Shown here in pieces: positions 8,380 through 16,192 of a stretch of 51,060 bases of DNA (position 1 is its first letter; the number at the start of each line of letters is the position of its first letter). The stretch is from Nitrosarchaeum sp. GTDB lineage: Archaea > Thermoproteota > Nitrososphaeria > Nitrososphaerales > Nitrosopumilaceae. Made by a program: the position numbers and the translations under genes. The DNA lies in NCBI GenBank assembly GCA_020431985.1, contig JAGQHF010000025.1, positions 1 through 51,060 of the forward strand, read 5' to 3'. The notes beneath the pieces were generated by a model, which was given only the letters and a program-made list of their open reading frames with translations, had not been told where the DNA came from and ran no database searches.

Positions 8380-9669
8380 GTGACGTTTCTTACAAAACAA
8401 CAAAAATCAATCATTTTTGGTTCATGGCTTGGATGGTCACTTGATGGGTATGATTTAGTGTTAATGTTACTTGTGATTCCACTGATTAGCACGTTATTTT
8501 TTCCTACAGAAGATTCAACATTTTCATTATTAGCTACATTTGCTGCATATATTATAACATTAATTATGCGTCCCTTTGGTGGAGCATTTTTTGGTAATTT
8601 TGGAGACAGATATGGAAGAAAAAAAGCAATGATAATTACAATAATGGGATTTTCCGTTGCTACTTTTGCAACAGGATTATTGCCCACGTGGCAAATGGTC
8701 GGATTTATGGCACCGATATTACTAATAGGGTTGAGATTTATTCAAGGATTCTTTGCAGGTGGAGAATGGGGAAGTGGTGCAGTGATAACAATGGAAACTG
8801 TTCCTAAAGAAAAAAGAGGACTACTGTCAGGATTCTTACAGAGTGGGTTTAACTTTGGATTTGTAATTGCATCGGCGGTATTTTTTATCGCAGTGTCTAT
8901 TTTTTCTGAAGAACAGTTTGTTGAAATTGGATGGCGAGTAATGTTCTTTACAGGAATAATTCCAGGTCTTGTGGCACTATTTGTAAGGTTTAGAATGAAT
9001 GAGTCAGAGATATGGCTAGAAAAACAAAAACAGAAAAAAACAGAAAAATCACCATTAAAAAAACTGCTTTCTACAAAGGAAGGACAAAAAAGATTTTTCT
9101 TTTCTTTGATTTTAATGACTGGTTTGATGTATGCATATTACACATCAATTGGATTTTATCCCACATTTTTGCAAAATTATACAGATGTTGAAAAATCTGA
9201 AGTTTCAATGTTAATGGTCATAGGTACGACAACGTCGCTGTTTGGACAAATTTTTACTGGTTATATCAGTCAAAAAATAGGCAGAAAGAAAACAATTGTA
9301 GTTTTTGCAACGGCGGCGATGATAATAGCCATTCCTGCAGTGTATGGATTGTATAATGCTGAAGACACATATGAAAGAATTGCTTACACGGTTATCCTCA
9401 TTATTGTAGCAACAACAGGATTTGGACCAATTCCAGCATTTCTTTCGGAAAGATTTCCAACAGAAGTAAGAAACAGTGCGAGTGGATTTATCTATAATGG
9501 GGGATTAATTTTTGGTTCTTGGGCACCGTTGATTGCAGTTACAATGCTGTCAAATGCCACAGAATTAATTCCCATTCTATTAGGTGCTAACATTATTGTA
9601 GGCTCTATGATTATTTTAATTGGTGCTAAGATTAATCCAGAGACACGGGATGTTGACATATCTAGGTAG
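8380..9669 (+). CDS. MFS transporter, metabolite:H+ symporter type
   Basis: A 429-residue major facilitator with about 12 predicted helices. Loop 2-3 reads G-N-F-G-D-R-Y-G-R-K-K, the MFS signature; the half-repeat copy is Y-I-S-Q-K-I-G-R-K-K. The R-F-I-Q-G-F-F-A-G-G-E-W-G segment is typical of the metabolite:H+ symporter group (carboxylates, sialate, aromatic acids). It therefore probably imports a small organic acid with protons; the substrate cannot be read. The start is GTG. It lies between the PadR regulator and a lyase of the isocitrate-lyase family, which suggests uptake and cleavage of one compound (inference). Confidence 0.88.
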   Translation: MTFLTKQQKSIIFGSWLGWSLDGYDLVLMLLVIPLISTLFFPTEDSTFSLLATFAAYIITLIMRPFGGAFFGNFGDRYGRKKAMIITIMGFSVATFATGLLPTWQMVGFMAPILLIGLRFIQGFFAGGEWGSGAVITMETVPKEKRGLLSGFLQSGFNFGFVIASAVFFIAVSIFSEEQFVEIGWRVMFFTGIIPGLVALFVRFRMNESEIWLEKQKQKKTEKSPLKKLLSTKEGQKRFFFSLILMTGLMYAYYTSIGFYPTFLQNYTDVEKSEVSMLMVIGTTTSLFGQIFTGYISQKIGRKKTIVVFATAAMIIAIPAVYGLYNAEDTYERIAYTVILIIVATTGFGPIPAFLSERFPTEVRNSASGFIYNGGLIFGSWAPLIAVTMLSNATELIPILLGANIIVGSMIILIGAKINPETRDVDISR

Positions 9670-9708
9670 TTGTTAAAATCATAAATAATTTAGAATAAAA
9701 ATACATTT

Positions 9709-10587
9709 ATGAAAAAATTACAAAATTTGTTAAAATCAGATAGACCACTTGTTATTCCAGGTGTCTATGATGCTATTGGAGCTAAGATTGCCCAAAAAGT
9801 AGGATTTGATGCAATGTTTCAAACAGGATACGGGACATCTGCTACGCTGCTTGGAATGCCAGATTATGGATTTATTGGGGCAACGGAAACAATTGAAAAT
9901 GCACGAAGGATATGTAATTCAGTTTCAGTACCAGTAATAGTTGACTCAGATACTGGATATGGAAACGCACTAAGTGTTTGGAAACTTGTAAAGGAATTAG
10001 AAGCTGCAGGAGCTGCTGGAATATTTCTTGAAGATCAAAAGTGGCCAAAGAGATGTGGACATATGCAAGGAAAAGAAGTGACATTGCAGGAAGAATATAC
10101 AGAGAAACTAGGAGCTGCAATTGATGCACGAGAAAGTAAAGATTTCATCATTGTTGCAAGGACAGATGCAAGGGCTACAGAAGGATTAGATGCAGCAATT
10201 GCGAGAGGATTACAAAATAAAAAAACAGGAGCTGACGCGATTTTTATTGAGGCGCCTAGATCCATGGAAGAAATGGAAAAAATTGGAAAAACAATCGACG
10301 CACCTCTGGTTGCAAACATGATAGAGGGAGGAGCAACTCCAATGAATTCGGCTCAAGTACTATATGAAATAGGATTCAAAATCATTTTGTACCCACTATC
10401 AGTATTATTTGCTAATGCATTTGCCACGACTCAGATCTTACAAGAATTAAAACGGGCAGGCACTACAGCAAAACTTGCAAAAAATGTAGTGACTTTTGAT
10501 CAATTCAATGATTTAGTGGAACTACCTAAATTTAGGAATCTAGAAAACAGATACAAAAGTCAAAGTAAAAGAAAAAATTTCAAGTAA
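9709..10587 (+). CDS. isocitrate lyase/PEP mutase family, 2-methylisocitrate-lyase-like
   Basis: A 292-residue TIM-barrel protein. V-D-S-D-T-G-Y-G-N holds the Mg-binding acids, and P-K-R-C-G-H-M-Q-G-K-E is the mobile loop with catalytic Cys, in the K-R-C-G-H form seen in 2-methylisocitrate lyase (PrpB) rather than the K-K-C-G-H of isocitrate lyase. A-R-T-D-A-R and E-A-P are also present. The predicted reaction is a retro-aldol C-C cleavage of a (methyl)isocitrate-like acid to a 2-oxoacid plus succinate or an analogue; a different substrate is possible because the family is broad. No methylcitrate synthase or dehydratase is in the window. Confidence 0.85.
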   Translation: MKKLQNLLKSDRPLVIPGVYDAIGAKIAQKVGFDAMFQTGYGTSATLLGMPDYGFIGATETIENARRICNSVSVPVIVDSDTGYGNALSVWKLVKELEAAGAAGIFLEDQKWPKRCGHMQGKEVTLQEEYTEKLGAAIDARESKDFIIVARTDARATEGLDAAIARGLQNKKTGADAIFIEAPRSMEEMEKIGKTIDAPLVANMIEGGATPMNSAQVLYEIGFKIILYPLSVLFANAFATTQILQELKRAGTTAKLAKNVVTFDQFNDLVELPKFRNLENRYKSQSKRKNFK

Positions 10588-10594
10588 AGCGCAG

Positions 10595-10882
10595 TTATGC
10601 TGCGTTTCTCTTTACTTCAATTTCTATTGTTGAAACGTTTCTTGTTCTACCGTCTTGTGACTCTAATGATTCGGAGCCAATTCTAATATTTCCGATAGAG
10701 TAACCTGCGTTTTCAGTTTTGCGTGCAATAATTTGAGCTACGTCTACAGCACGACCAATGCTAAGACCTCTAGCTTTGATGTTGACTGCTGGTAAGTTTG
10801 CCAGTTGAATCAGCGTAGATGTGACATACGCCATCAAGGGTTTCTTACCAATGAATATGGTGTCTCTGGCTTCGGTTGACAT
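10595..10882 (-). CDS. albA: Alba chromatin protein
   Basis: A 95-residue Alba-superfamily protein that binds DNA and RNA as a dimer. I-F-I-G-K-K-P-L-M-A-Y-V carries the lysine pair where Sulfolobus Alba has its acetylated Lys. A-R-G-L-S-I-G-R-A-V-D-V-A and the C-terminal beta hairpin with G-R-T-R-N-V-S-T-I-E-I are intact. The message probably starts close to the ATG: a TATA-like CTTAAATACC lies about 20 bases upstream. It is convergent with the lyase, seven bases apart. Confidence 0.95.
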   Translation of the reverse strand: MSTEARDTIFIGKKPLMAYVTSTLIQLANLPAVNIKARGLSIGRAVDVAQIIARKTENAGYSIGNIRIGSESLESQDGRTRNVSTIEIEVKRNAA

Positions 10883-10990
10883 AGATTTGTTGGTATTTAA
10901 GGATAATTTAAAGCTAAAAGGAAATTTCTTGAAATAATTTCACGGAAAATAGATTGAAGTGTTATTAACAAGAATATGAAAATCTAAGAA

Positions 10991-11542
10991 ATGGTAGAAA
11001 TGTACTACAGTTTGAATTCTGGAACTGAAGATGAGAAAATCACAATACTGGAATCCCTGAGAGACGCAGACAATGTTGAAACAATTAAAAAAATCATTGC
11101 CAAATTGGATGATGAAAGCATACAAGTTAGAGGAGAGGCTTTCAGTTCATTAATTTTGAATAAAAACGATATTTCAGATGTTTTAATTGAAAATCTCAAT
11201 TCAGAAAACAAGAATATAAGAGCATACACCGCTTTAGTGTTGGCAAATCGAAACGAAATAAATGCCATTCCTAAAATTATGAAATTAACAAATGATGAAC
11301 GATCGATAGTTAGATCTTGTGCATTAGGAGCATTAGGTCATCTTAAGGCAAAACAATCAGTAGGAGTAATAGAACACTGTTTGACCGATTCAAATTTAGA
11401 AGTAAAGAAAAGTGCAGTTCATGCAGCTATTTTCACAGATTTTAAATTGTCAAAAGAGAAGATTAGAGAAATTTCTGAAAAATCCGATCCAGAATTAGAT
11501 AGATTGCTTCTAAGAATTAAAAATGGACCGGAAGGGATTTGA
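10991..11542 (+). CDS. HEAT-repeat protein
   Basis: A 183-residue all-helical protein with about five HEAT-like repeats, each with a variant of V-R-x-x-A-x-x-A-L (for example I-Q-V-R-G-E-A-F-S-S-L, I-V-R-S-C-A-L-G-A-L-G and V-K-K-S-A-V-H-A-A). Such proteins are protein-interaction scaffolds; some relatives are phycobilin-lyase-like, but nothing points to a specific partner here. The last six codons (N-G-P-E-G-I) are read through the 3' end of tRNA-Ala on the other strand, so the true end overlaps a tRNA gene by 19 bases. Confidence 0.75.
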   Translation: MVEMYYSLNSGTEDEKITILESLRDADNVETIKKIIAKLDDESIQVRGEAFSSLILNKNDISDVLIENLNSENKNIRAYTALVLANRNEINAIPKIMKLTNDERSIVRSCALGALGHLKAKQSVGVIEHCLTDSNLEVKKSAVHAAIFTDFKLSKEKIREISEKSDPELDRLLLRIKNGPEGI

Positions 11543-11597
11543 ACCCTTGATCCGATGCATGCCATGCACCTATCCTACCAGACTAGACGACCGGCCC
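11524..11597 (-). tRNA. tRNA-Ala (GGC)
   Basis: A 74-base cloverleaf with acceptor GGGCCGG/CCGGTCC, anticodon stem GGTGC/GCATC, loop ATGGCAT giving GGC, T-loop TTCAAAT and discriminator A. The acceptor has G3-U70, the classic AlaRS identity pair. Its 3' end overlaps the last 19 bases of the HEAT gene on the opposite strand. Confidence 0.95.
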
Positions 11598-11721
11598 AAT
11601 AATCAGAAATCTGATCGATTTACACACTTTGAAATGGTTATTAACGTTTAGCGGTTAAATTGAAAACTTGACGTGGATTTAGCACAAGATATTTAACCAG
11701 AATTTTGATGATTCTATTGTT

Positions 11722-12567
11722 ATGGTAGTGGATAACAAGGCGACTGTTACCTATGTTCAGTTGTTGAAGGAAGACTTGGTAATAATTAGATTAGTTCCAA
11801 AAGATGGTCCCGTTCCAGAGTACAAAGCTGGACAGTTTATCACATTAGGATTACCGAATCCTGCTGAAGGAGGTAAAATAGTTAGAAGGGCATACTCAAT
11901 TGCATCACACCCAGAGAATAGAAAATATGTTGAACTCGTAATACGATGGGTTAGAAAACCACTTCCTGGTAGACTAACTACACAGATATTTAATTTGAAA
12001 GAAGGAGATGAAATATTATGGTTGAAACCGACAGGTAGAGCATTACTGATCAATCAAGAAATGCCAAGTGGCGAATCAGATAATAGGAGAATTGTTTGTA
12101 TTGGAGGTGGAACAGGTATTGCACCATTTGTTAGTTTTGCACAACATCTTCATGCTGTTGAGGACAAACGAGAGATTGTCGTGTTACATGGTGCAAGTTA
12201 TGTCGATGAATTAAGTTACAAGGATCTTTTGACAGGACTAGAATATGATAGTAAAAAACGAGGAAAAGAAACATGGAATTTCAAATATAGAGCAGCAATT
12301 AGTAGGCCACAAGAATGGTTTAACAGATCTTGGTCTGGTCAAATAGGTAGAGTAGAGACATTTTTGAGACCAAGAGATAGTGGGATGTCACCATTAGAAG
12401 AATTAGTAGGAGATAAGATTACGAAAGAGAACACAATTTTTTACGTATGTGGTTGGCAAGGAACCATTGACGGTGTTATGGATTTCTTAAAACCAAAAGG
12501 ATTTGTTACAGAGCATGATAAACGTGAAGACGGAAGCTTTGAAGTGAAATACGAATCATACGGATAA
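11722..12567 (+). CDS. ferredoxin/flavodoxin-NADP+ reductase-like flavoprotein
   Basis: A 281-residue two-domain reductase. The FAD barrel has R-R-A-Y-S-I-A-S (the R-x-Y-S FAD-binding motif). The NAD(P) domain begins at I-G-G-G-T-G-I-A-P-F and ends with Y-V-C-G-W-Q-G, a variant of the usual C-G-x-P. It probably passes electrons between NAD(P)H and a ferredoxin; the long ferredoxins at 23-24 kb are candidate partners (inference). A TATA-like GATATTTAACC at 11687-11697 is 25-30 bases before the ATG, supporting a leaderless start. A paralog begins at the left edge of the window. Confidence 0.88.
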   Translation: MVVDNKATVTYVQLLKEDLVIIRLVPKDGPVPEYKAGQFITLGLPNPAEGGKIVRRAYSIASHPENRKYVELVIRWVRKPLPGRLTTQIFNLKEGDEILWLKPTGRALLINQEMPSGESDNRRIVCIGGGTGIAPFVSFAQHLHAVEDKREIVVLHGASYVDELSYKDLLTGLEYDSKKRGKETWNFKYRAAISRPQEWFNRSWSGQIGRVETFLRPRDSGMSPLEELVGDKITKENTIFYVCGWQGTIDGVMDFLKPKGFVTEHDKREDGSFEVKYESYG

Positions 12568-12609
12568 AAAATATTAAAGAATTATTATCTCCGTGCAGAC
12601 TGAATTTGT

Positions 12610-12683
12610 GGGGACGTAGGTTAGCTTGGTATACTGCCAGTCTCGGGTGCTGGAGATCATGGGTTCAAGTCCCATCGTCCCCA
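12610..12683 (+). tRNA. tRNA-Pro (CGG)
   Basis: A 74-base cloverleaf with acceptor GGGGACG/CGTCCCC, anticodon stem CCAGT/GCTGG, loop CTCGGGT giving CGG, T-loop TTCAAGT and discriminator A. No intron. It lies 42 bases after the reductase and is read in the same direction. Confidence 0.94.
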
Positions 12684-12729
12684 TTCAAAAGTAAATCATT
12701 GAAATATAACGCTAGTTACCAACACAATA

Positions 12730-13335
12730 ATGAAAACCGCATTGTATCTTGCACATTTAAATCCGGTTACTAAGGCACATATAGAAATTATTGAGGAATT
12801 AAAGAAAAAGGCAGACATTGTAAAAGTGATGCCAGTAGTTTTTAAAATGAATGATGTTGAGATAAACAGCAAAAGTTTTCCGTTTGATTTCAAGGTAAGA
12901 AAGAAGATGCTGGAATCAGTGTTTGGTAACTCGATTGTTATTACAGATGATTATGCTTTTTTTGCTCCTTTTAAGAAGTATTTCCCACCACTCTTAGCCC
13001 CAAAATCATGGGAATTAAGAAAAAAAGTGCTCAATGGAGTTACGGGAGAATTTTTTTCATATACTGGAGATAAAGCTGAGGGAATTATGTTAAGAATTTA
13101 TAGATTAAGACCTCAAGTTGGACAAAGAAAAAAGTTGTCTGCTGCATCTGTTAAAGAAAAGATGTATGACGCAGCATTAGGAAGAGATACAAATTGGAAA
13201 CTATCTGTAACGAAAAGTATTGCAGACATTATTGAAGAAGAATGGAAAACTGTCACAAAGTATGCAAGATCTGAAGATATGACAACAAGAATTGCAGGAA
13301 TGAAATTTCCAAAAGAGGGTTGGGCTTCCAAATAG
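12730..13335 (+). CDS. nucleotidyltransferase-like Rossmann protein, unknown substrate
   Basis: A 201-residue protein starting with A-L-Y-L-A-H-L-N-P-V-T-K-A-H, which resembles the H-x-G-H region of cytidylyl/adenylyltransferases (the N-P-V-T-x-x-H form recalls NadD-like enzymes), with the first His of the motif replaced. The rest has no clear I-S-S-T-x-x-R motif, although S-A-A-S-V-K-E-K may stand in its place. It may make a nucleotide-linked cofactor or may have lost catalysis. It is the first of a rightward run (ilvE, Gfo/Idh, Trm112, acyltransferase), 28 bases before ilvE. Confidence 0.6.
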   Translation: MKTALYLAHLNPVTKAHIEIIEELKKKADIVKVMPVVFKMNDVEINSKSFPFDFKVRKKMLESVFGNSIVITDDYAFFAPFKKYFPPLLAPKSWELRKKVLNGVTGEFFSYTGDKAEGIMLRIYRLRPQVGQRKKLSAASVKEKMYDAALGRDTNWKLSVTKSIADIIEEEWKTVTKYARSEDMTTRIAGMKFPKEGWASK

Positions 13336-13363
13336 ATTAATACTGAACGAATCAAAAAAACAC

Positions 13364-14281
13364 GTGGGTTTACCATTATCAAAATTCGCTTGGTTTGATG
13401 GAAAGTATGTTCTGACTGAAAAGGCTAAAGTTCCAATAACTACACATGCAATCCATTATGGCACATCAATCTTTGAAGGAATTAGAGCATATTGGAATTC
13501 AGAAAATCTTTTTGTTTTTAGATTAGAAGATCATGTGAAAAGATTCCGACGTTCTGGACAACTCTATGACATTTCATTAAATTTCTCAGATAAACAGATT
13601 ATTGATGCAATAATCAAAATATGCAAAAAGAATCAGATTAGAAAATCATGCTATATCAGACCATTTTATTTTGTGGGGAGTTATGGAATTAATTTACATG
13701 TTACAAAGAAGGCACCTACTCATGTTGCAATATTTACATTTCCTTTTGGGGATCTTTTTAATAAAAATGGGATCACCGCAGGAGTGGTATCTTGGAGAAA
13801 GTTTTCAGACCAATCTACTCCACCCCAAGCAAAAATGGGTGGTAACTATCTAAATTCCATCATTGCAACCCAAGAGGCAAAACGAAATAACTTCGATGAA
13901 GCAATACTTCTAGATCATTGTGGAAATGTGAGTGAAGCGCCTGGAGAAAATATCTTTATTGTTAGGGATGAAAAGATCATAACACCATCTCTTTCATCAT
14001 CTGCACTTGATGGAATAACACGTGATACAATAATCAAAATAGCGTTAGAGCAAGGGATAAAAGTTGAAGAAAGAGAAATTCCAAGAAGTGAGTTGTCCAT
14101 GTCAGATGAAATTTTTCTTACAGGTACAGCTGCAGAGGTCACGCCAGTAATTTCTATTGATGGAAAGCAGATAGGTACTGGAAAGCCTGGCAACATTACA
14201 AAAAAGATGATCAGAGAATACACAGATATTGTAATGAACGGAAATGAGAACTATAAACACTGGTTAACTTCGGTGTACTAG
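13364..14281 (+). CDS. ilvE: branched-chain amino acid aminotransferase
   Basis: A 305-residue fold-type IV PLP enzyme. Lys157 in K-M-G-G-N-Y-L-N-S carries PLP, and D-E-A-I-L-L-D-H-C-G-N-V-S-E-A and the C-terminal F-L-T-G-T-A-A-E-V-T-P-V are the family signatures. It makes Leu, Ile and Val from their 2-oxoacids with glutamate. The start is GTG, since no ATG precedes the conserved W-F-D-G-K. Its stop is directly followed by the ATG of the sugar dehydrogenase with no spacer, so the two are co-translated even though their pathways differ. Confidence 0.93.
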   Translation: MGLPLSKFAWFDGKYVLTEKAKVPITTHAIHYGTSIFEGIRAYWNSENLFVFRLEDHVKRFRRSGQLYDISLNFSDKQIIDAIIKICKKNQIRKSCYIRPFYFVGSYGINLHVTKKAPTHVAIFTFPFGDLFNKNGITAGVVSWRKFSDQSTPPQAKMGGNYLNSIIATQEAKRNNFDEAILLDHCGNVSEAPGENIFIVRDEKIITPSLSSSALDGITRDTIIKIALEQGIKVEEREIPRSELSMSDEIFLTGTAAEVTPVISIDGKQIGTGKPGNITKKMIREYTDIVMNGNENYKHWLTSVY

Positions 14282-15217
14282 ATGAAGATTGTACAAATAG
14301 GTACTGGAGGATGGGGGAAAAACCACACTCGTATTCTATCACAGTTAGGAGTACTTGCTGCAGTGTGCGATTCCAATGTAGAAAGGAGTGAAGAATACGG
14401 GAGAAAATATTCCGTAAATCACTACACCAAGCTTGATGATCTATTAAAGAATGAAGAATTTGATGGTGCTTTTGTAGTTACTCCAACATCAACGCATTCT
14501 GAGATTGCAACAAAACTAGTAGAAGCAAAAAAACATGTCTTTGTGGAAAAGCCATTATCATATAGTTCCGAACAAGGAGAACGATTGGCGGAGATTGCAA
14601 AGAAAAACAAAGTACTTCTTACCTGTGGATATATTGAACGATTCAATCCTGCAGTTAACATTGTTAAAAAAATCATTAGAGAAAAAAAATACGGAGAATT
14701 GGTCATGTTAGAATTCCATAGGGAAAACAGAATGCCTTTACACATAAAAGATGTAGGTATAATTTATGACACTTCAGTTCACGATATAGATACGGCAAAC
14801 TGGCTTTTTGACGAAATGCCTGTAGTGGTCTTTGCTAGATCAGGTCAAATCAATCATGAGCATGAGGATTTTGCAACCATTATGCTTGGATACAAAAATG
14901 AGAGAACCGCAATAATTTCATCCAACTGGATAACACCAAAAAAGGTGAGAACTTTTAGCGCAGTGTGTACAGATGCAGTGATTTCTTCTGATTTTATCTC
15001 ACAGGAAGTTAGAATTGAAAAAAACGAAGATACTGAAATTCCTAGAAATGAAAAGAGAGAACCTTTGCTTTTAGAGATACAGGAATTTTTAAGTGCGATT
15101 GAAGAGAATAGAGAACCCCTTGTAAAAGTAAATCAAGCAGTAAATGTGACAAAAATTGCAGAAGCTGCACTTTTATCTAGTCAAAAAGGTGTACCAATCT
15201 ATCTAGATCTGAAATGA
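14282..15217 (+). CDS. Gfo/Idh/MocA-family sugar (UDP-aminosugar?) dehydrogenase
   Basis: A 311-residue NAD(P)-dependent oxidoreductase with Rossmann motif Q-I-G-T-G-G-W-G-K-N-H at the N terminus, the family E-K-P motif (V-F-V-E-K-P-L-S, about residue 90), and a catalytic region with H-D-I-D-T-A-N-W-L. With the hexapeptide acyltransferase two genes on it resembles the WlbA/WbpB plus WlbB/WbpD pair that oxidises and acetylates UDP-N-acetylated sugars for surface glycans; the aminotransferase of that pathway is not in the window. The UDP-sugar role is inference. Its stop overlaps the next ATG as ATGA. Confidence 0.82.
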   Translation: MKIVQIGTGGWGKNHTRILSQLGVLAAVCDSNVERSEEYGRKYSVNHYTKLDDLLKNEEFDGAFVVTPTSTHSEIATKLVEAKKHVFVEKPLSYSSEQGERLAEIAKKNKVLLTCGYIERFNPAVNIVKKIIREKKYGELVMLEFHRENRMPLHIKDVGIIYDTSVHDIDTANWLFDEMPVVVFARSGQINHEHEDFATIMLGYKNERTAIISSNWITPKKVRTFSAVCTDAVISSDFISQEVRIEKNEDTEIPRNEKREPLLLEIQEFLSAIEENREPLVKVNQAVNVTKIAEAALLSSQKGVPIYLDLK

Positions 15218-15483
15218 ATATAACAATGATGAATATCCTAGCATGTCCTATAGACAAAAACTATCCACTTGAATTATTTGGAATAAAAAAGAATGGAAAT
15301 ACGATATTTGAAGGAGTGCTTTTCTGCACTAAATGTTCAAGATTTTACCCAATAATTGAGGAGATACCAATAATGCTGCCTGACGAATTGCGAGACGAGA
15401 AACAAGAGATGAAGTTTTTGAATGACAATAAAGCCGCGCTGCCTAAGAAAATCATTACTGAGGCGAATCCATGGCATCTGTGA
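15214..15483 (+). CDS. Trm112-like zinc protein
   Basis: An 89-residue protein with the Trm112 pattern: N-I-L-A-C-P-I-D-K-x-Y-P-L-E-L near the start, F-C-T-K-C-S-R-F-Y-P-I-I-E-E-I-P in the middle, and P-D-E-L-R. Trm112 activates several methyltransferases acting on tRNA and release factors in archaea and eukaryotes. It overlaps the sugar dehydrogenase by four bases (ATGA), so it sits inside an apparent sugar operon. That may reflect gene packing rather than function. Confidence 0.85.
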   Translation: MNITMMNILACPIDKNYPLELFGIKKNGNTIFEGVLFCTKCSRFYPIIEEIPIMLPDELRDEKQEMKFLNDNKAALPKKIITEANPWHL

Positions 15484-15488
15484 TATAA

Positions 15489-15965
15489 TTGGTCATAAAT
15501 TTCATATCAGAAAAAGCTAAAATTGGCATAAACACAAGAATTTGGCATTTTTCATACATTGGAGACAATGTGGAAATTGGAGACAATGTGAAGATCGGTT
15601 CATTAGTGCATATTGATTATAATGTAAAAATCGGGAATGACACTAAAATTGAAGGGCAGGCATACATACCTCCACTTTCCAGAATAGGAAACCGTGTTTT
15701 CATTGGCCCTGCGGCAGTTCTTACAAATGACCCATATCCAATGTGTGATAGGATGGTAGGAGTAGTAATCGAAGATGATGTGATAATTGGTGCCAGAGCA
15801 GTTCTTAAAGCAGGAATAAAGGTGGGCAAGAACAGTGTGGTTGCAATGGGTTCGGTAGTTACAAGAGATGTACCAGAAAATTCAGTAGTGATGGGAGTTC
15901 CAGCAACAATAAGGTACACCAGAGAAGAATACGATAAAAAACAGAGAAGATGGAAAGAATCTTAG
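15489..15965 (+). CDS. left-handed beta-helix (hexapeptide) acyltransferase
   Basis: A 158-residue protein made of hexapeptide units (I-G-D-N-V-E, I-G-D-N-V-K, I-G-S-L-V-H, I-G-N-D-T-K and so on) with the loop N-D-P-Y-P that carries acceptor-site residues in WlbB/WbpD-like N-acetyltransferases. It probably forms a trimer and acetylates a nucleotide-linked aminosugar with acetyl-CoA. The start is TTG at 15489, five bases after the Trm112 stop, because there is no ATG before the first repeat. The last four bases overlap the convergent small membrane gene. Confidence 0.85.
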   Translation: MVINFISEKAKIGINTRIWHFSYIGDNVEIGDNVKIGSLVHIDYNVKIGNDTKIEGQAYIPPLSRIGNRVFIGPAAVLTNDPYPMCDRMVGVVIEDDVIIGARAVLKAGIKVGKNSVVAMGSVVTRDVPENSVVMGVPATIRYTREEYDKKQRRWKES

Positions 15966-16192
15966 GACTGGATCTCTTTTTTGAATATCCAATTTTTTAA
16001 CTTTGAAAGTATAAGAATCCAAACTGCAACTAAAATCAGTGCAATGATTGCCTTAACAACAGATGATAAAAACCAATCTATGTCACCAAATCCTGTAATT
16101 GAGATTGGACCCAAAATTAGCACTACGATGCCTCCTCCAAGAATTATCAGAATCCACATTCCTAACAAAAAACCAAATAATCCCTTTTTCAA
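15962..16192 (-). CDS. small two-helix membrane protein
   Basis: A 76-residue protein with two predicted membrane helices (about residues 5-30 and 43-65) and a basic C-terminal tail (K-L-K-N-W-I-F-K-K-E). I do not recognise the family. Its ATG overlaps the stop of the GT4 gene (ATGA), making it the last gene of the gins23-mcm-hel308-GT4 operon and a candidate membrane partner of the GT4 enzyme. Its 3' end overlaps the acyltransferase tail by four bases. Confidence 0.65.
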   Translation of the reverse strand: MKKGLFGFLLGMWILIILGGGIVVLILGPISITGFGDIDWFLSSVVKAIIALILVAVWILILSKLKNWIFKKEIQS

